Assembly (NCBI RefSeq): GCF_008123965.1
Contig: NZ_VSTH01000029.1
Coordinates: 1 to 64,000 of the forward strand
Length of the DNA: 64,000 nt
Direction of reading: 5' to 3'
Source of the DNA: Bradyrhizobium hipponense
GTDB lineage: Bacteria > Pseudomonadota > Alphaproteobacteria > Rhizobiales > Xanthobacteraceae
Each line of letters starts with the position of its first letter. Position 1 is the stretch's first letter. The notes under the pieces are model-generated. The model worked only from the letters and a program-made list of their open reading frames with translations. It was not told the origin of the DNA and made no database searches. Shown here in pieces: positions 27,055 through 36,883 of the stretch. A program made the translations under genes and the position numbers.

Positions 27055-28696
27055 AGACACGCTCCTTGAAGGGTTCGACGCCGAGGCGCTTCACCGTATC
27101 GATGAACAGCTCTTCGGGCCGCTCACGCAGCGCGAGATAGGCTTCCACAACGTCTTCGATGACGTCGGCGACCTCGTCGAACTTGACGCCGGGGCCGATC
27201 AGATTGCCGAGCGCAGCACTCTCGTCGGCGCGACCGCCGATGGTGATCTGGTAGACCTCCTCGCCGTTCTTCTCGACGCCGAGAATGCCGATATGACCGA
27301 CATGGTGATGGCCGCAGGCATTGATGCAGCCGGAGATGTTGATGTGCAGCCGGCCGATCAGGTTGGCGAGCTCGTGATTGGAAAAGCGCCGCGTCAGCTC
27401 CTGCGCGATCGGGATCGAGCGCGCGTTCGCCAGCGAGCAATAGTCGAGTCCGGGGCAGGCGATGATGTCGGTGATCAGGTTGACGTTCGGTGTCGCCAGG
27501 CCGAGCCTGTTGAGCGCCTTCCACAGCGCCGGCAGGTCGCGCTTGGCGACGTGCGGCAGCGCCAGATTCTGCTCGTGGCCGACACGGATCTCGCCGAAGG
27601 AATATTTGTCGGCGAGATCAGCCAGTGCGTCCATCTGCTCGGCGGTGGCATCGCCCGGAGGCGCGCCGATCGGCTTCAGGGAGACCGTGACGATGGAATA
27701 GCCCTGCACCTTGTGCGGAGCGACGGAGTTCTTGCGCCACGCTTCGAAGCCGGGATCGGCCGCGGCCTGGCGCAGCTCGTCCGGCATATGCGGCAGCTTT
27801 TCGTAAGCCGGATAAGTGAAGCGCGAGCGGATGTCCTCGATCACCTCGTCGTCGATCTGAAGCGAGGAATTGCGAATGTGCTGCCACTCATCCTCGACCT
27901 CGCGCGAGAACTTCTCGATGCCGAGCTCGTGCACCAGGATCTTGATGCGCGCCTTGTAGATGTTGTCGCGGCGGCCGTACTGGTTGTAGACGCGCAGGAT
28001 GGCCTCGATGTAGCTGAGGATATCGCGGCCGTGCACGAAGTGCTTGATGGTCTTGCCGATGAACGGCGTGCGGCCGAGGCCGCCGCCGACCAGCACCTCG
28101 AAGCCGGTCTCGCCCTTTTCGTTCTTGATCAGCTTCAGCCCGATATCGTGGATCTTGATCGCGGCACGATCGTGATCCGACGCGGTGATCGCGATCTTGA
28201 ACTTGCGCGGCAGGAATGAGAATTCCGGATGCAGCGTAGTGTGCTGGCGGATCAGCTCCGACCAGATGCGGGGATCCTCGATCTCGCCGGGTGCGACGCC
28301 GGTCCACTGGTCCGAGGTGACGTTGCGCATGTTGTTGCCGGAGGTCTGCATCGCATGGATGCCGACTTCGGCGAGATCAGCCAGCGCATCCGGCAGCTCG
28401 GCGAGCTTGATCCAGTTGAACTGGATGTTCTGCCGCGTGGTGAAATGGCCGTAGCCGCGATCGTATTTGCGCGCGACATGAGCGAGCGCCCGCAACTGGT
28501 TCGACGCCAGCGTGCCGTAGGGGATGGCGACGCGGAACATGTAGGCGTGCAATTGCAGATAGACGCCGTTCTGCAGGCGCAGGATCTTGAATTCGTCCTC
28601 GGTGAGCTCGCCCGAGAGGCGGCGCTTCACCTGGTCGCGGAATTCCGAGACGCGCTCGTTGACGAGCGTGCGGTCGATTTCGTCGTAAGCATACAT
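27041..28696 (-). CDS. cysI: Siroheme-dependent sulfite (nitrite/sulfite) reductase
   Basis: 551 residues. Two ferredoxin-like/siroheme half-domains; the cluster and siroheme ligands are in CPGLDYCSLANAR and NISGCINACGHHHVGHIG. Siroheme-binding basic residues are likely in TTRQNIQFNW and NNMRNVTSDQWTG. The context assigns it to sulfite reduction to sulfide rather than nitrite. No cysJ flavoprotein gene lies in the cluster, so ferredoxin or another carrier probably supplies the six electrons. It lies 11 bases after DUF2849. Confidence 0.92.
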   Translation of the reverse strand: MYAYDEIDRTLVNERVSEFRDQVKRRLSGELTEDEFKILRLQNGVYLQLHAYMFRVAIPYGTLASNQLRALAHVARKYDRGYGHFTTRQNIQFNWIKLAELPDALADLAEVGIHAMQTSGNNMRNVTSDQWTGVAPGEIEDPRIWSELIRQHTTLHPEFSFLPRKFKIAITASDHDRAAIKIHDIGLKLIKNEKGETGFEVLVGGGLGRTPFIGKTIKHFVHGRDILSYIEAILRVYNQYGRRDNIYKARIKILVHELGIEKFSREVEDEWQHIRNSSLQIDDEVIEDIRSRFTYPAYEKLPHMPDELRQAAADPGFEAWRKNSVAPHKVQGYSIVTVSLKPIGAPPGDATAEQMDALADLADKYSFGEIRVGHEQNLALPHVAKRDLPALWKALNRLGLATPNVNLITDIIACPGLDYCSLANARSIPIAQELTRRFSNHELANLIGRLHINISGCINACGHHHVGHIGILGVEKNGEEVYQITIGGRADESAALGNLIGPGVKFDEVADVIEDVVEAYLALRERPEELFIDTVKRLGVEPFKERVYATR

Positions 28697-28707
28697 CAGA
28701 GAGTGCC

Positions 28708-29025
28708 TTAAACCTGGACCGGCGACCCGATCGTCACACCGGTGCGGCGGATCTGTTCGCGCAGATTGCCGGGCTGGACCTTGCCGTCCTCGCCGATCCG
28801 CACCGGCGCGATATAGGGACCGATCGCGCCGACGTCATCGGCGACGGACTCGGCGAGCAACGCTTTCGCCTCGTCTGAGTTGCGCACGATCGCGGCTTCC
28901 GACAGCTCTGCGGACCAGCCATTGGCGGCGGTGCGGTAGACCACGATGCCGTCCCAAGTACGGTTGGCGGTCACGACCGAGGGGCCGGCGATTTTGATTT
29001 TCTTCTGTTCAAGCGGAGAGGTCAT
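28708..29025 (-). CDS. DUF2849 protein
   Basis: 105 residues. The pattern ANRTWDGIVVYRTAANGWSAELSEAAIVRNSDEAKALL and the C-terminal REQIRRTGVT identify the small DUF2849 family, whose genes sit next to sulfite reductase in alphaproteobacteria. It is soluble, without Cys, so it is not a redox carrier. Its ATG overlaps the cysG stop by 4 bases. A structural or assembly role with CysI is plausible but unproven. Confidence 0.85.
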   Translation of the reverse strand: MTSPLEQKKIKIAGPSVVTANRTWDGIVVYRTAANGWSAELSEAAIVRNSDEAKALLAESVADDVGAIGPYIAPVRIGEDGKVQPGNLREQIRRTGVTIGSPVQV

Positions 29026-30458
29026 TCGGCTGCATCCAGGAGGTCAGAGATGATTTGCTTTGGGGTTTTCTCGGAAGTTTCGCGGCGCAGGGAGCCGGCA
29101 TGCCGGACCACGTCGCCGATGATGAGAATGGCGGGACCACCGTTGATCCGCCGCACGAGCTCGGGCAGGTCGCGGAGCGTGCCGATGGCGCCTTGAGCAT
29201 CGGGACGCGTGACGCGGGCGAACACGCCGACCGGCGTTTCCGGCGAGCGGCCCGCCGCGAACAGGCCCTCGCGTATGGCGGGCGCAGCGGTCATGCCCAT
29301 GTAGACCACGACGGTCATTTTGGTGTCGGTCAGCGTCGACCAGTCCACGGCTTCCGCATCGCGCGCCTTGTGCGCGGTGAGGAAGGTAATGCGGGTCGCC
29401 TCATGACGGTAGGTCAGCGGCACTTCGAAATCGGCGGCACCACCGAGTCCAGCGGTGATGCCGGGAACGATCGAATAGGCGACACCGGCCGCACGCAGGG
29501 CTTCGATCTCTTCGCCGCCACGGCCGAACACGAAGGGATCGCCGCCCTTCAGCCGAACCACGCGCTGGCCCGCCTGTGCAGCCTCGATCATGCGCTTGTT
29601 GATGGCGTCCTGGCCGATGCCGGGCCTGCCGACGCGGCGGCCGACCGGAATGCGCGCGGTGTCGCGGCGGATGCGGTCGAGAATCTCAGGCGAAACCAGC
29701 TCGTCATGAAAGACGATATCGGCATCCTGGAGCGCGCGCAGCGCCTTGATGGTCAATAGATCGGGATCGCCGGGACCGGCACCGACCAGCGCGACGGAGC
29801 CTTCCGGCTTCTCCGCGCGCGCGAAGGCGGACGGATCTGAAATCTTCCCAAGCGCGGCTTCCGCCTCGCCCTTGCGGCCGGCAAGCACGGCGGCGCCGAT
29901 CGGACCGTCGATCACGCGCTCCCAGAAGCGCCGGCGCAACGGAAACTCGGCGATGCGCTCGTTGATGGATTTGCGGAAGGCGCCGATGAACTCGGCGAGT
30001 TCGCCGATGCGCGCCGGCAGCAGCGCCTCGATCTTCTCACGCACGCGCCGCGCCACCACCGGCGACGTTCCGCCGGTGCCGACCGCGACCACGACCTCGC
30101 CGCGATCGACAATGGCCGGGAAGATGAAGCTGGAGTGCTCGAGGTCGTCCATGACGTTGACGGGCAGGCCCAGAGCCTTGGCGCGGGCCGACATCGCCAC
30201 GCCGACATCGCCCGCGCCCGCGCAAACGATGGCGATGACGCCTGAGAGATCGGCGGTGAGCGGATCGCCGGACACGACTTCGATGCGCGTCGCGTCCGCG
30301 GAGCTGAGACTCAGATCATGATTGCCGTCGATCGCATGCACGCGAATGCGCGCGCCGGCAGCAGCGAGCACGCGCAGCTTGGCGCGCAAAAGCTCACCCG
30401 CGCCGATGAGGACCACCGGACCGGCCTTGAGATCGAGAAACACCGGCAAGAACCGCAT
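29022..30458 (-). CDS. cysG: Siroheme synthase (trifunctional CysG)
   Basis: 478 residues. N-terminal precorrin-2 dehydrogenase/ferrochelatase (about 1-205; NAD loop GAGELLRAKLRVLAAAGA, GTGGTSPVVARRVREKIE) is fused to uroporphyrinogen-III methyltransferase (about 220-460; VGAGPGDPDLLTIKAL, RLKGGDPFVFGRGGEE, VVYMGM). It makes siroheme from uroporphyrinogen III for the sulfite reductase two genes downstream. It is the first gene of the minus-strand sulfur operon and diverges from cysD. Confidence 0.94.
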   Translation of the reverse strand: MRFLPVFLDLKAGPVVLIGAGELLRAKLRVLAAAGARIRVHAIDGNHDLSLSSADATRIEVVSGDPLTADLSGVIAIVCAGAGDVGVAMSARAKALGLPVNVMDDLEHSSFIFPAIVDRGEVVVAVGTGGTSPVVARRVREKIEALLPARIGELAEFIGAFRKSINERIAEFPLRRRFWERVIDGPIGAAVLAGRKGEAEAALGKISDPSAFARAEKPEGSVALVGAGPGDPDLLTIKALRALQDADIVFHDELVSPEILDRIRRDTARIPVGRRVGRPGIGQDAINKRMIEAAQAGQRVVRLKGGDPFVFGRGGEEIEALRAAGVAYSIVPGITAGLGGAADFEVPLTYRHEATRITFLTAHKARDAEAVDWSTLTDTKMTVVVYMGMTAAPAIREGLFAAGRSPETPVGVFARVTRPDAQGAIGTLRDLPELVRRINGGPAILIIGDVVRHAGSLRRETSEKTPKQIISDLLDAAE

Positions 30459-30601
30459 GCGATACTCGCTTCCCCCACATCCGGGGTTGACTGGAATTAT
30501 TTTCTATATATGTCTCGTTTCGAGCGCGCAAAGAGAAATTTTTTTCTTCTCTCCCGCGCTGCAACTATAGAATTTTCGCCTCCAAACGCAAAGTGGCAGA
30601 G
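30459..30601. promoter_or_regulatory. Divergent promoter region of the cys genes
   Basis: This 143-base AT-rich stretch separates cysG (minus) from cysD (plus). It contains TATTTTCTATATATG and the near-palindrome AGAGAAATTTTTTTCTTCTCT (30531-30551), placed where an activator of the CysB/LysR type could act on both sides. No regulator gene is next to it, and the operator call is tentative. Confidence 0.4.
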
Positions 30602-31498
30602 ATGCATCTTCTCAAGGACGATTCCGCGGCTGATCGACTGAGCAGCCCCGCGTTCACCGAGCGCGCACGTGCTCAAGAATTTTCTGCTGAACTTGCCCCT
30701 AGCATGGACCATCTCGACCAGCTCGAGGCGCAGAGCATCTATATCTTCCGCGAGGCCTTTGCCCGGTTGAAGAAGATCGCCCTGCTGTGGTCGCTCGGCA
30801 AGGACTCCAATGTCATGATCTGGCTGGCGCGCAAGGCGTTCTTCGGCCGCTTGCCGTTCCCGGCCCTTCATGTCGACACCGGCAAGAAGTTTCCGGAGAT
30901 GTATCGCTTCCGCGATCACTACGGCAAGGAGTGGGAGCTCGACCTGCGCGTCGAGCCCTGCCCGCCGATCGATGCCGTCGACCCGACGCTGCCGCCTGCG
31001 GCCCGTTCTGCCGCGCGCAAGACCGAAGGGCTGAAGATGGCGCTGGCCAAATCCGGCTTTGACGGCCTGATCGCCGGCATTCGCCGTGACGAGGAGGCGA
31101 CGCGGGCCAAGGAGCGCGTGTTCTCGCCGCGCGGGCTCGAAGGCAATTGGGACGTGCGCGACCAGCCGCCGGAGTTCTGGGATCATTTCAACGCCTCGCC
31201 GCCGCAGGGCGCGCATCTGCGCATCCATCCGATCCTGCATTGGACCGAGGCCGACATCTGGGCCTACACCAAGCGCGAGAACATCCCGATCATCCCGCTT
31301 TATCTCTCGCAGAACGGCAAGCGCTATCGCTCGCTGGGCGACCAGGACATCACCAATCCGGTGAATTCGACCGCATCGACCATCGACGAGATCCTGATCG
31401 AGCTCGAACAGACCAAGGTGCCGGAGCGCGCGGGGCGTGCGCTCGACCACGAGACCGAGGATGCTTTCGAGCGTCTGCGCGTCGCCGGCTATCTCTGA
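30602..31498 (+). CDS. cysD: Sulfate adenylyltransferase subunit 2
   Basis: 298 residues. [20 protein letters not shown] (PP-loop), [28 protein letters not shown], and [21 protein letters not shown] are the CysD motifs. With CysN it makes APS from ATP and sulfate. I chose ATG 30602, preceded by GGCAGAG; a GTG at 30593 is possible. The stop is 19 bases before cysNC. Confidence 0.93.
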   Translation: MHLLKDDSAADRLSSPAFTERARAQEFSAELAPSMDHLDQLEAQSIYIFREAFARLKKIALLWSLGKDSNVMIWLARKAFFGRLPFPALHVDTGKKFPEMYRFRDHYGKEWELDLRVEPCPPIDAVDPTLPPAARSAARKTEGLKMALAKSGFDGLIAGIRRDEEATRAKERVFSPRGLEGNWDVRDQPPEFWDHFNASPPQGAHLRIHPILHWTEADIWAYTKRENIPIIPLYLSQNGKRYRSLGDQDITNPVNSTASTIDEILIELEQTKVPERAGRALDHETEDAFERLRVAGYL

Positions 31499-31517
31499 TC
31501 AAGGACGCATCGCGGCT

Positions 31518-33434
31518 ATGAACATGATCGTCACGTCTGCCTCGCCCGCCACCCCGAACGGCACGACGCGGCCGCAGGTCCGCATCGTCATCGTCGGCCA
31601 CGTCGACCACGGCAAGTCGACACTGGTCGGCCGGCTTTTGCATGAGACCGGCAGCCTGCCCGACGGCAAGCTCGAAATGCTCAAAGCCGTCAGCGCGCGG
31701 CGCGGCATGCCGTTCGAATGGTCGTTCCTGCTCGATGCGCTGCAGACCGAGCGCGACCAGGGCATCACCATCGACACCACGCAGATCCGCTTCCGGACCA
31801 ATTCGCGCGACATCGTGCTGATTGACGCGCCCGGCCACGCCGAATTCCTGCGCAACATGATCACCGGCGCCTCGCAGGCCGACGGCGCGGTGCTGATCAT
31901 CGACGCGCTCGAAGGCGTACGCGACCAGACTCGCCGGCACGGTTATCTCCTGCATCTGCTGGGCGTGAAGCAGGTCGCGATCGTCGTCAACAAGATGGAC
32001 CGCGTCGACTTCGCCGCCGAACGTTTCAAGGCCATCAGCGACGAGATCTCGGCGCATCTGCAAGGCCTCGGCGTGACGCCGACCGCTGTGATTCCGATCT
32101 CCGCGCGCGACGGCGACGGCGTCGCCGAGCGCACCGACCGCATCTCCTGGTACAGGGGACCGACGGTGGTGGAGGCGCTGGACCGGCTGGAGCCAGCGCG
32201 ACCGCTCGAGGCGCTGGCGCTGCGTTTGCCGGTGCAGGCGATCTACAAGTTCGACGATCGCCGCATCGTCGCCGGGCGCATCGAATCCGGCAGCCTGGTT
32301 GCCGGCGATGAGATCGTGATCATGCCGGCCGGCAAGATCGCCAGGATCAAGTCGGTCGAGAGCTGGCCGGTGACGCCGGTCGCCGGACGTCAGGGCGCCG
32401 GCCGCTCGGTCGGCATCACGCTCGACCGCGAGCTGTTCGTCGAGCGCGGCGACATCATCGCGCATGCAAGCGCCGCCCCGCGCGAGACGCGGCGGCTACG
32501 CGCACGCATCTTCTGGCTGCACGACAAGCCGCTCGCCAAGGGCGACCAGCTGCTGGTGCGCTGCGGCCCGAAGGAAAGCCGCGCCACCGTGGTCGCGATC
32601 GAGAAGGCGGTCGATCCCGGCGAGCTTTCGAGCGTCGAGAACAAGGCGATCGGGCGCAACCATGTCGGCGAGATCGATATCTCGCTGTCCCATCCGATCG
32701 CGACCGATCCCTACACCGAGAATCCGCGCACCGGGCGCCTCGTGATCGAGGTCTCCGGACGCATCGCCGGCGGCGGCCTGGTGCTGTCGGTCGATGCCGG
32801 CCAGCGCGCCGAGCCGGTCGACATCGTGCCGGTGGAGTCCGCGCTGCGGCTGGATGAGCGCTCCGCACGCTATCGCCACAACGGCGCGGTGGTCTGGCTC
32901 ACCGGCCTGCCGGCGTCCGGCAAGTCGACGCTGGCGAAGGCGCTGGAGCGGCGGCTCTTCACCAACGGCGGCTCTCCGATCCTGCTCGACGGCGACACGG
33001 TGCGGGCCGGCCTCAACAGCGATCTCGGTTTCTCAGCCGCCGACCGCAGCGAGAACATCCGCCGTCTCGCCGAAGTCGCTACGCATCTTGCCCGCAACGG
33101 CCATATCGCGATCGTCGCCGCGGTCTCGCCCGCACGCGAGGACCGCGCCACCGCACGCCGTATCGCCGATACCGCGTTCCGCGAGATCCACGTCGCGACA
33201 CCGGCCGAGGTGTGCGAGGAGCGCGACCCCAAGGGCCACTACAAGAAGGCCCGCGCGGGAGCGCTCGCGTCCTTCACCGGCATCGGCAACGATTACGAGA
33301 AGCCCGAGGCGGCCGAGCTCGTGATCGACACCGCCACGCGTTCGGTCGCAGATGCGACCGATGCCATCGAGCAGATGCTGAAGAGCACCGGCGTGCTGTT
33401 CGACGAGGTCGTGGATCTGGCCGCGAATATTTGA
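31518..33434 (+). CDS. cysNC: Sulfate adenylyltransferase large subunit fused to APS kinase
   Basis: 638 residues. CysN GTPase (about 1-440): [18 protein letters not shown], and [12 protein letters not shown]. CysC kinase (about 455-638): GLPASGKST (P-loop, near 463), [17 protein letters not shown] and the [13 protein letters not shown] segment. The fusion is the NodQ-type bifunctional enzyme: APS synthesis driven by GTP, then phosphorylation to PAPS. The APS-type CysH nearby does not need PAPS, so the kinase half may serve sulfotransferases. AAGGA is 12 bases before the ATG. Confidence 0.94.
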   Translation: MNMIVTSASPATPNGTTRPQVRIVIVGHVDHGKSTLVGRLLHETGSLPDGKLEMLKAVSARRGMPFEWSFLLDALQTERDQGITIDTTQIRFRTNSRDIVLIDAPGHAEFLRNMITGASQADGAVLIIDALEGVRDQTRRHGYLLHLLGVKQVAIVVNKMDRVDFAAERFKAISDEISAHLQGLGVTPTAVIPISARDGDGVAERTDRISWYRGPTVVEALDRLEPARPLEALALRLPVQAIYKFDDRRIVAGRIESGSLVAGDEIVIMPAGKIARIKSVESWPVTPVAGRQGAGRSVGITLDRELFVERGDIIAHASAAPRETRRLRARIFWLHDKPLAKGDQLLVRCGPKESRATVVAIEKAVDPGELSSVENKAIGRNHVGEIDISLSHPIATDPYTENPRTGRLVIEVSGRIAGGGLVLSVDAGQRAEPVDIVPVESALRLDERSARYRHNGAVVWLTGLPASGKSTLAKALERRLFTNGGSPILLDGDTVRAGLNSDLGFSAADRSENIRRLAEVATHLARNGHIAIVAAVSPAREDRATARRIADTAFREIHVATPAEVCEERDPKGHYKKARAGALASFTGIGNDYEKPEAAELVIDTATRSVADATDAIEQMLKSTGVLFDEVVDLAANI

Positions 33435-33471
33435 ATGTTTGAAGAGCGCATTGTTGCGCCACACCACCGGT

Positions 33472-33599
33472 GTCGTCCTGGCGAAGGCCAGGACCCTTAC
33501 CGCGGGATCTAACCGTAAGACACGGTGGCAATACCGGACGGCGAGTCTTCGCCAAACTCCTTCCTGGGGTAATGGGTCCTGGCTTTCGCCAGGACGACG
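33472..33599. repeat. Long inverted repeat, GTCGTCCTGG family (copy 3)
   Basis: Ends GTCGTCCTGGCGAAGGCCAGGACCC and GGGTCCTGGCTTTCGCCAGGACGAC are reverse complements with one mismatch. The inner right arm keeps CCTGGGGTAATGGG, while the inner left arm has diverged. It lies between the co-directional cysNC and glcB. The remaining 33600-33816 is the glcB leader, without other signals I can support. Confidence 0.85.
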
Positions 33600-33816
33600 C
33601 CGGTGAGAGGGCGTGCCTGTTATTTTCGCATCGGACGCGAAGACGCGGTCCGACCGGACGCCACCTCGCCTTGACATTTTGACAGACCTCGGGGGCCTTC
33701 TCACGGCCTCGATTTTGAGGCTAATAGAGCCCCGAAAGCCGTCCTTTGCGGGCGCATTTTGCTGCTGTCGGGTCAAAAGCAGCCAAAAACAGCCATTTCC
33801 AACAAGAAAGCCCATC

Positions 33817-35982
33817 ATGGAACGCGTCGACGCCCACGGACTGAAGATCGCCCCCGTCCTGTTCGATTTCATCGCCAAGGAAGCGGCCCCGAATACCGGC
33901 ATCGCACCCGACGCGTTCTGGGCCGGGCTGGCCGCCATCGTCAAGGAGCTGGGGCCGAAGAACCGCGCGCTGCTGGCGGTCCGCGACACGCTGCAAGCCA
34001 AGATCGACGACTGGCATCGCGCCAACAAGGGCAAGCCGTTCGACATCAACGCCTACACCGCCTTCCTGAAGGAGATCGGCTATCTCCTGCCCGAGCCGGC
34101 GACCCAGAAGGTCGAAACGGCAAACATTGACGAGGAGATCGGCAAGATCTGCGGCCCGCAACTCGTCGTGCCCCTGACCAATGCGCGCTATGCGCTGAAC
34201 GCGGCAAATGCACGCTGGGGCTCGCTGTACGATGCCTTCTACGGCACCGATGCGATTCCGCACGATGCCGCCGACACTGGCAAGGGCTACAACAAGGCGC
34301 GCGGCGACAAGGTGATCGCCAAGGCCAAGGCGTTCCTCGATGCCGCCGTGCCGCTCGCGACCGGCAGCCACACCGACGTCACCGCCTATAGCGTGGTCGC
34401 CGGCCAGCTCGCGGTGAAGCTGAAGAGCGGCAACGCCACCGCGCTGAAGAACGCGGCGCAGTTTGCCGGCTTCCAGGGCTATGTGGCCGCACCTTCCGCA
34501 GTGCTACTGGTCAACAACGGCCTGCACGTCGAGGTCAAGATCGACCGCAACAACATGATCGGCAAGGACGATCCGGCCGGCGTCGCCGACATGATCATGG
34601 AGTCCGCGGTCTCCACCATCCTCGACATGGAAGACTCGGTTGCCGCGGTCGATGCCGAGGACAAGGTGCTGGTCTACCGCAACACGCTCGGCCTGATGAA
34701 CGGCACGCTCTCGGCCGATTTCGAGAAGGGCGGCAAGACGCTGACGCGTTCGCTCAACACCGACCGCTCCTACAAGACGCCAGACGGCAAGGGCGAGGTG
34801 ACGCTGCATGGCCGCAGCCTGCTGCTGATGCGCAATGTCGGCCATCACATGTTCACTGACGCGGTGCTGGACGAGAACGGAGAGGAGATTCCGGAAGGCC
34901 TGCTCGATGCCGCCGTCTCCGGCCTGCTTGCGATTCATGACCTGAAGGGCAACTCCAAGGTCAAGAACAGCCGCACCGGCTCGGCCTATATCGTCAAGCC
35001 GAAGATGCACGGCCCGGACGAGGTGTCGCTGACCTGCGAGATATTCGACCGCGTCGAGAAGATGCTGGGCCTTCCCGAGAACACGATGAAGGTCGGCATC
35101 ATGGACGAGGAGCGGCGCACCACCGTCAATCTCAAGGCCTGCATCCAGCGCGCCTCTAAGCGCATCATGTTCATCAACACAGGCTTCCTCGACCGCACCG
35201 GCGACGAGATCCACACCTCGATGGAGGCGGGTCCGATGATCCGCAAGAACGAGATGAAGGCGCAGGCCTGGATCAAGGCCTATGAGGACTGGAATGTCGA
35301 CATGGGCCTGATCGACGGCCTGCCCGGCCACGCCCAGATCGGCAAGGGCATGTGGGCGGCGCCGGACAAGATGGCGGACATGCTGGCCCAGAAGCTCGCC
35401 CATCCCCAGGCGGGCGCCACCACCGCCTGGGTGCCCTCGCCGACCGCGGCGACGCTGCACGCGCTGCACTACCACCAGGTCAATGTGATCGCGCGCCAGC
35501 AGGAGCTCACCAAGGGCGGGCCTCGCGCGAAGCTTTCAGACATCCTCACCATTCCGGTGTCGAAGTCGAACTGGGCGCCCGACGACGTCAAGCAGGAGAT
35601 CGACAACAACTGCCAGGGCATCCTGGGTTACGTCGTGCGCTGGATCGATCAGGGCGTCGGCTGCTCCAAGGTGCCCGACATCCACGACGTCGGCCTGATG
35701 GAGGACCGCGCGACCTTGCGCATCTCCAGCCAGCACCTCGCCAATTGGCTGCACCAGGGCGTCATCACCGAAGCGCAGGTGATGGAATCCCTCAAGCGCA
35801 TGGCCGTCGTCGTCGACAAGCAGAACGCCGGCGATGCACTCTATCAGCCGATGGCGCCCTCCTTCGACGGTGTCGCGTTCAAGGCGGCCTGCGACCTGAT
35901 CTTCAAGGGGCGCGAGCAGCCGAACGGCTACACCGAATACATCCTCACTGCGCGCCGCCGCGAAGCGAAGGCAGGAGGCTGA
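33817..35982 (+). CDS. glcB: Malate synthase G
   Basis: 721 residues, the usual length of isoform [19 protein letters not shown] block ([16 protein letters not shown]), [54 protein letters not shown] and [25 protein letters not shown] are diagnostic. It condenses glyoxylate with acetyl-CoA to malate, completing the glyoxylate bypass; isocitrate lyase is not in this window. The start at ATG 33817 matches the family N-terminus ([15 protein letters not shown]). An in-frame extension to 33613 is not conserved. Confidence 0.95.
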   Translation: MERVDAHGLKIAPVLFDFIAKEAAPNTGIAPDAFWAGLAAIVKELGPKNRALLAVRDTLQAKIDDWHRANKGKPFDINAYTAFLKEIGYLLPEPATQKVETANIDEEIGKICGPQLVVPLTNARYALNAANARWGSLYDAFYGTDAIPHDAADTGKGYNKARGDKVIAKAKAFLDAAVPLATGSHTDVTAYSVVAGQLAVKLKSGNATALKNAAQFAGFQGYVAAPSAVLLVNNGLHVEVKIDRNNMIGKDDPAGVADMIMESAVSTILDMEDSVAAVDAEDKVLVYRNTLGLMNGTLSADFEKGGKTLTRSLNTDRSYKTPDGKGEVTLHGRSLLLMRNVGHHMFTDAVLDENGEEIPEGLLDAAVSGLLAIHDLKGNSKVKNSRTGSAYIVKPKMHGPDEVSLTCEIFDRVEKMLGLPENTMKVGIMDEERRTTVNLKACIQRASKRIMFINTGFLDRTGDEIHTSMEAGPMIRKNEMKAQAWIKAYEDWNVDMGLIDGLPGHAQIGKGMWAAPDKMADMLAQKLAHPQAGATTAWVPSPTAATLHALHYHQVNVIARQQELTKGGPRAKLSDILTIPVSKSNWAPDDVKQEIDNNCQGILGYVVRWIDQGVGCSKVPDIHDVGLMEDRATLRISSQHLANWLHQGVITEAQVMESLKRMAVVVDKQNAGDALYQPMAPSFDGVAFKAACDLIFKGREQPNGYTEYILTARRREAKAGG

Positions 35983-36023
35983 CGAGGATTGCATCGAGCG
36001 GGCGAAACGTCGCGGCGCGCGGC

Positions 36024-36048
36024 GGAACGGCCGCGCGCCGCTTGCGTT
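36024..36048 (+). promoter_or_regulatory. EcfG-type general stress promoter for csbD
   Basis: GGAAC (36024-36028), exactly 16 bases, then CGTT (36045-36048), a perfect match to the EcfG consensus. The downstream ATG is at 36078. Confidence 0.7.
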
Positions 36049-36077
36049 GTCGGGCCATCAACCAATGGGAGATGGTC

Positions 36078-36278
36078 ATGGACTGGAATCGCATCGAAGG
36101 AAACTGGAAGCAGTTCAAGGGATCCGCCAAGGAGAAATGGGGCAAGCTCACTGACGATGATCTCAAATTGATCGAGGGCCGCCGCGAGCAACTGGAGGGC
36201 CGGCTCCAGCAACGCTACGGCAAGGCCAAGGACCAGGTGCGTCAGGATGTCGACGATTGGCTCAAGTCGCTGCATTGA
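36078..36278 (+). CDS. CsbD family stress protein
   Basis: 66 residues, the full CsbD domain: MDWNRIEGNWKQFKGSAKEKWGKLTDDDL, then EGRREQLEGRLQQRYGKAKDQ. It is a small, highly charged helical cytosolic protein; CsbD is part of the sigma-B stress regulon in Bacillus, but its activity is unknown. GGAG lies 6 bases before this ATG. The EcfG-type promoter upstream and the terminator at 36292 make it a one-gene transcript. Confidence 0.92.
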   Translation: MDWNRIEGNWKQFKGSAKEKWGKLTDDDLKLIEGRREQLEGRLQQRYGKAKDQVRQDVDDWLKSLH

Positions 36279-36291
36279 AGCAGCCGCAAAC

Positions 36292-36319
36292 AAAGCCCCA
36301 GCGCAAGCCGGGGCTTTTT
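36292..36319 (+). terminator. Intrinsic terminator of csbD
   Basis: AAAGCCCC pairs with GGGGCTTT around a short loop and is followed by a T-run (GGGGCTTTTTC). On the minus strand, AAAAAGCCCC gives it a partial second use for the small membrane gene at 36361-36516. Confidence 0.85.
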
Positions 36320-36360
36320 CGTTGCGACAGCAACGGTGCGAGGGAAAGACCCTGCCCGCG

Positions 36361-36516
36361 CTAAAACACCGTCAGGTATTTCAGCAGCGACACGACGCCG
36401 ATGATGATGACGACGACGCGCGCGATCTGCTTGGCACGGCCGTCCATCGGCAGCATGTTGATGAGATAGAGCACGAGAATGACGACGAGAAAGGTGACGA
36501 GTACACCGACCAGCAT
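36361..36516 (-). CDS. 51-residue membrane protein (Thivi_2564 type)
   Basis: Reads MLVGVLVTFLVVILVLYLIN (helix 1), a short MLPMDGRAKQIAR loop, then VVVIIIGVVSLLKYL (helix 2), stop TAG. I recall this as the Thivi_2564 family, small inner-membrane proteins of unknown function. The gene is too short for most ORF callers. A G-run ribosome site precedes the ATG and an EcfG-type promoter (36557-36581) stands 40 bases upstream, which supports it being real. Confidence 0.82.
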   Translation of the reverse strand: MLVGVLVTFLVVILVLYLINMLPMDGRAKQIARVVVIIIGVVSLLKYLTVF

Positions 36517-36556
36517 CGCAGAAGCCCCCCTTCAGGCAAATTGCTAACGGTGTCCT

Positions 36557-36581
36557 AACGCCTGTCGCCCGCGCTGGTTCC
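36557..36581 (-). promoter_or_regulatory. EcfG-type general stress promoter for the 51-residue protein
   Basis: The minus strand reads GGAAC (36581-36577), 16 bases, then CGTT (36560-36557), a perfect match to the EcfG consensus. Confidence 0.7.
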
Positions 36582-36666
36582 GTACAGGCAACCCATTGCA
36601 ACTTATAGTAGTTACGCACTTCTACGATAGGCCGCCCACCTAAAACTTTACCCTTTTCGTTTCAGA

Positions 36667-36822
36667 TGCCTGCTCGATACGCTCGACAAGCTCTCGAACA
36701 TCCTGGCCGCCACCGTCAACCACCAGAACGGTGAGATCGACCAGCTGCTGTCGATCAAGCAGAACGCCTGGCTGCTCCGCAACACCGCGGGCGAAGCCTC
36801 GTTGATCGTTTCGCTCGGCGAG
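36667..36822 (+). pseudogene. Fragment of a methyl-accepting chemotaxis protein
   Basis: The frame reads LLDTLDKLSNILAATVNH, then QLLSIKQNAWLLRNTAGEASLIVS. This resembles the periplasmic sensor region of large bradyrhizobial chemoreceptors (the IKQ-AWLLRNTAGEASL block). There is no start codon, no membrane segment and no signalling domain, and the frame runs into a repeat fragment at 36824. I read it as a relic about 50 codons long. Confidence 0.55.
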
Positions 36823-36823
36823 C

Positions 36824-36861
36824 TGGGTCCTGGCTCTCGCCTGGCTCTCGCCAGGACGACG
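36824..36861. repeat. Fragment of the GTCGTCCTGG repeat family
   Basis: GGGTCCTGGCTCTCGCCTGGCTCTCGCCAGGACGAC is the right end of the element, with an internal duplication of CTGGCTCTCGC. The left arm is missing. Confidence 0.7.
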
Positions 36862-36883
36862 ATGCAGGAGCAGGAAGCGCGCC

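Noticed and set aside
36072..36080. Alternative csbD start at ATG 36072
   Set aside because: GGAG overlaps it too closely; the ATG at 36078 has 6-base spacing and starts the conserved MDWNRIEG.
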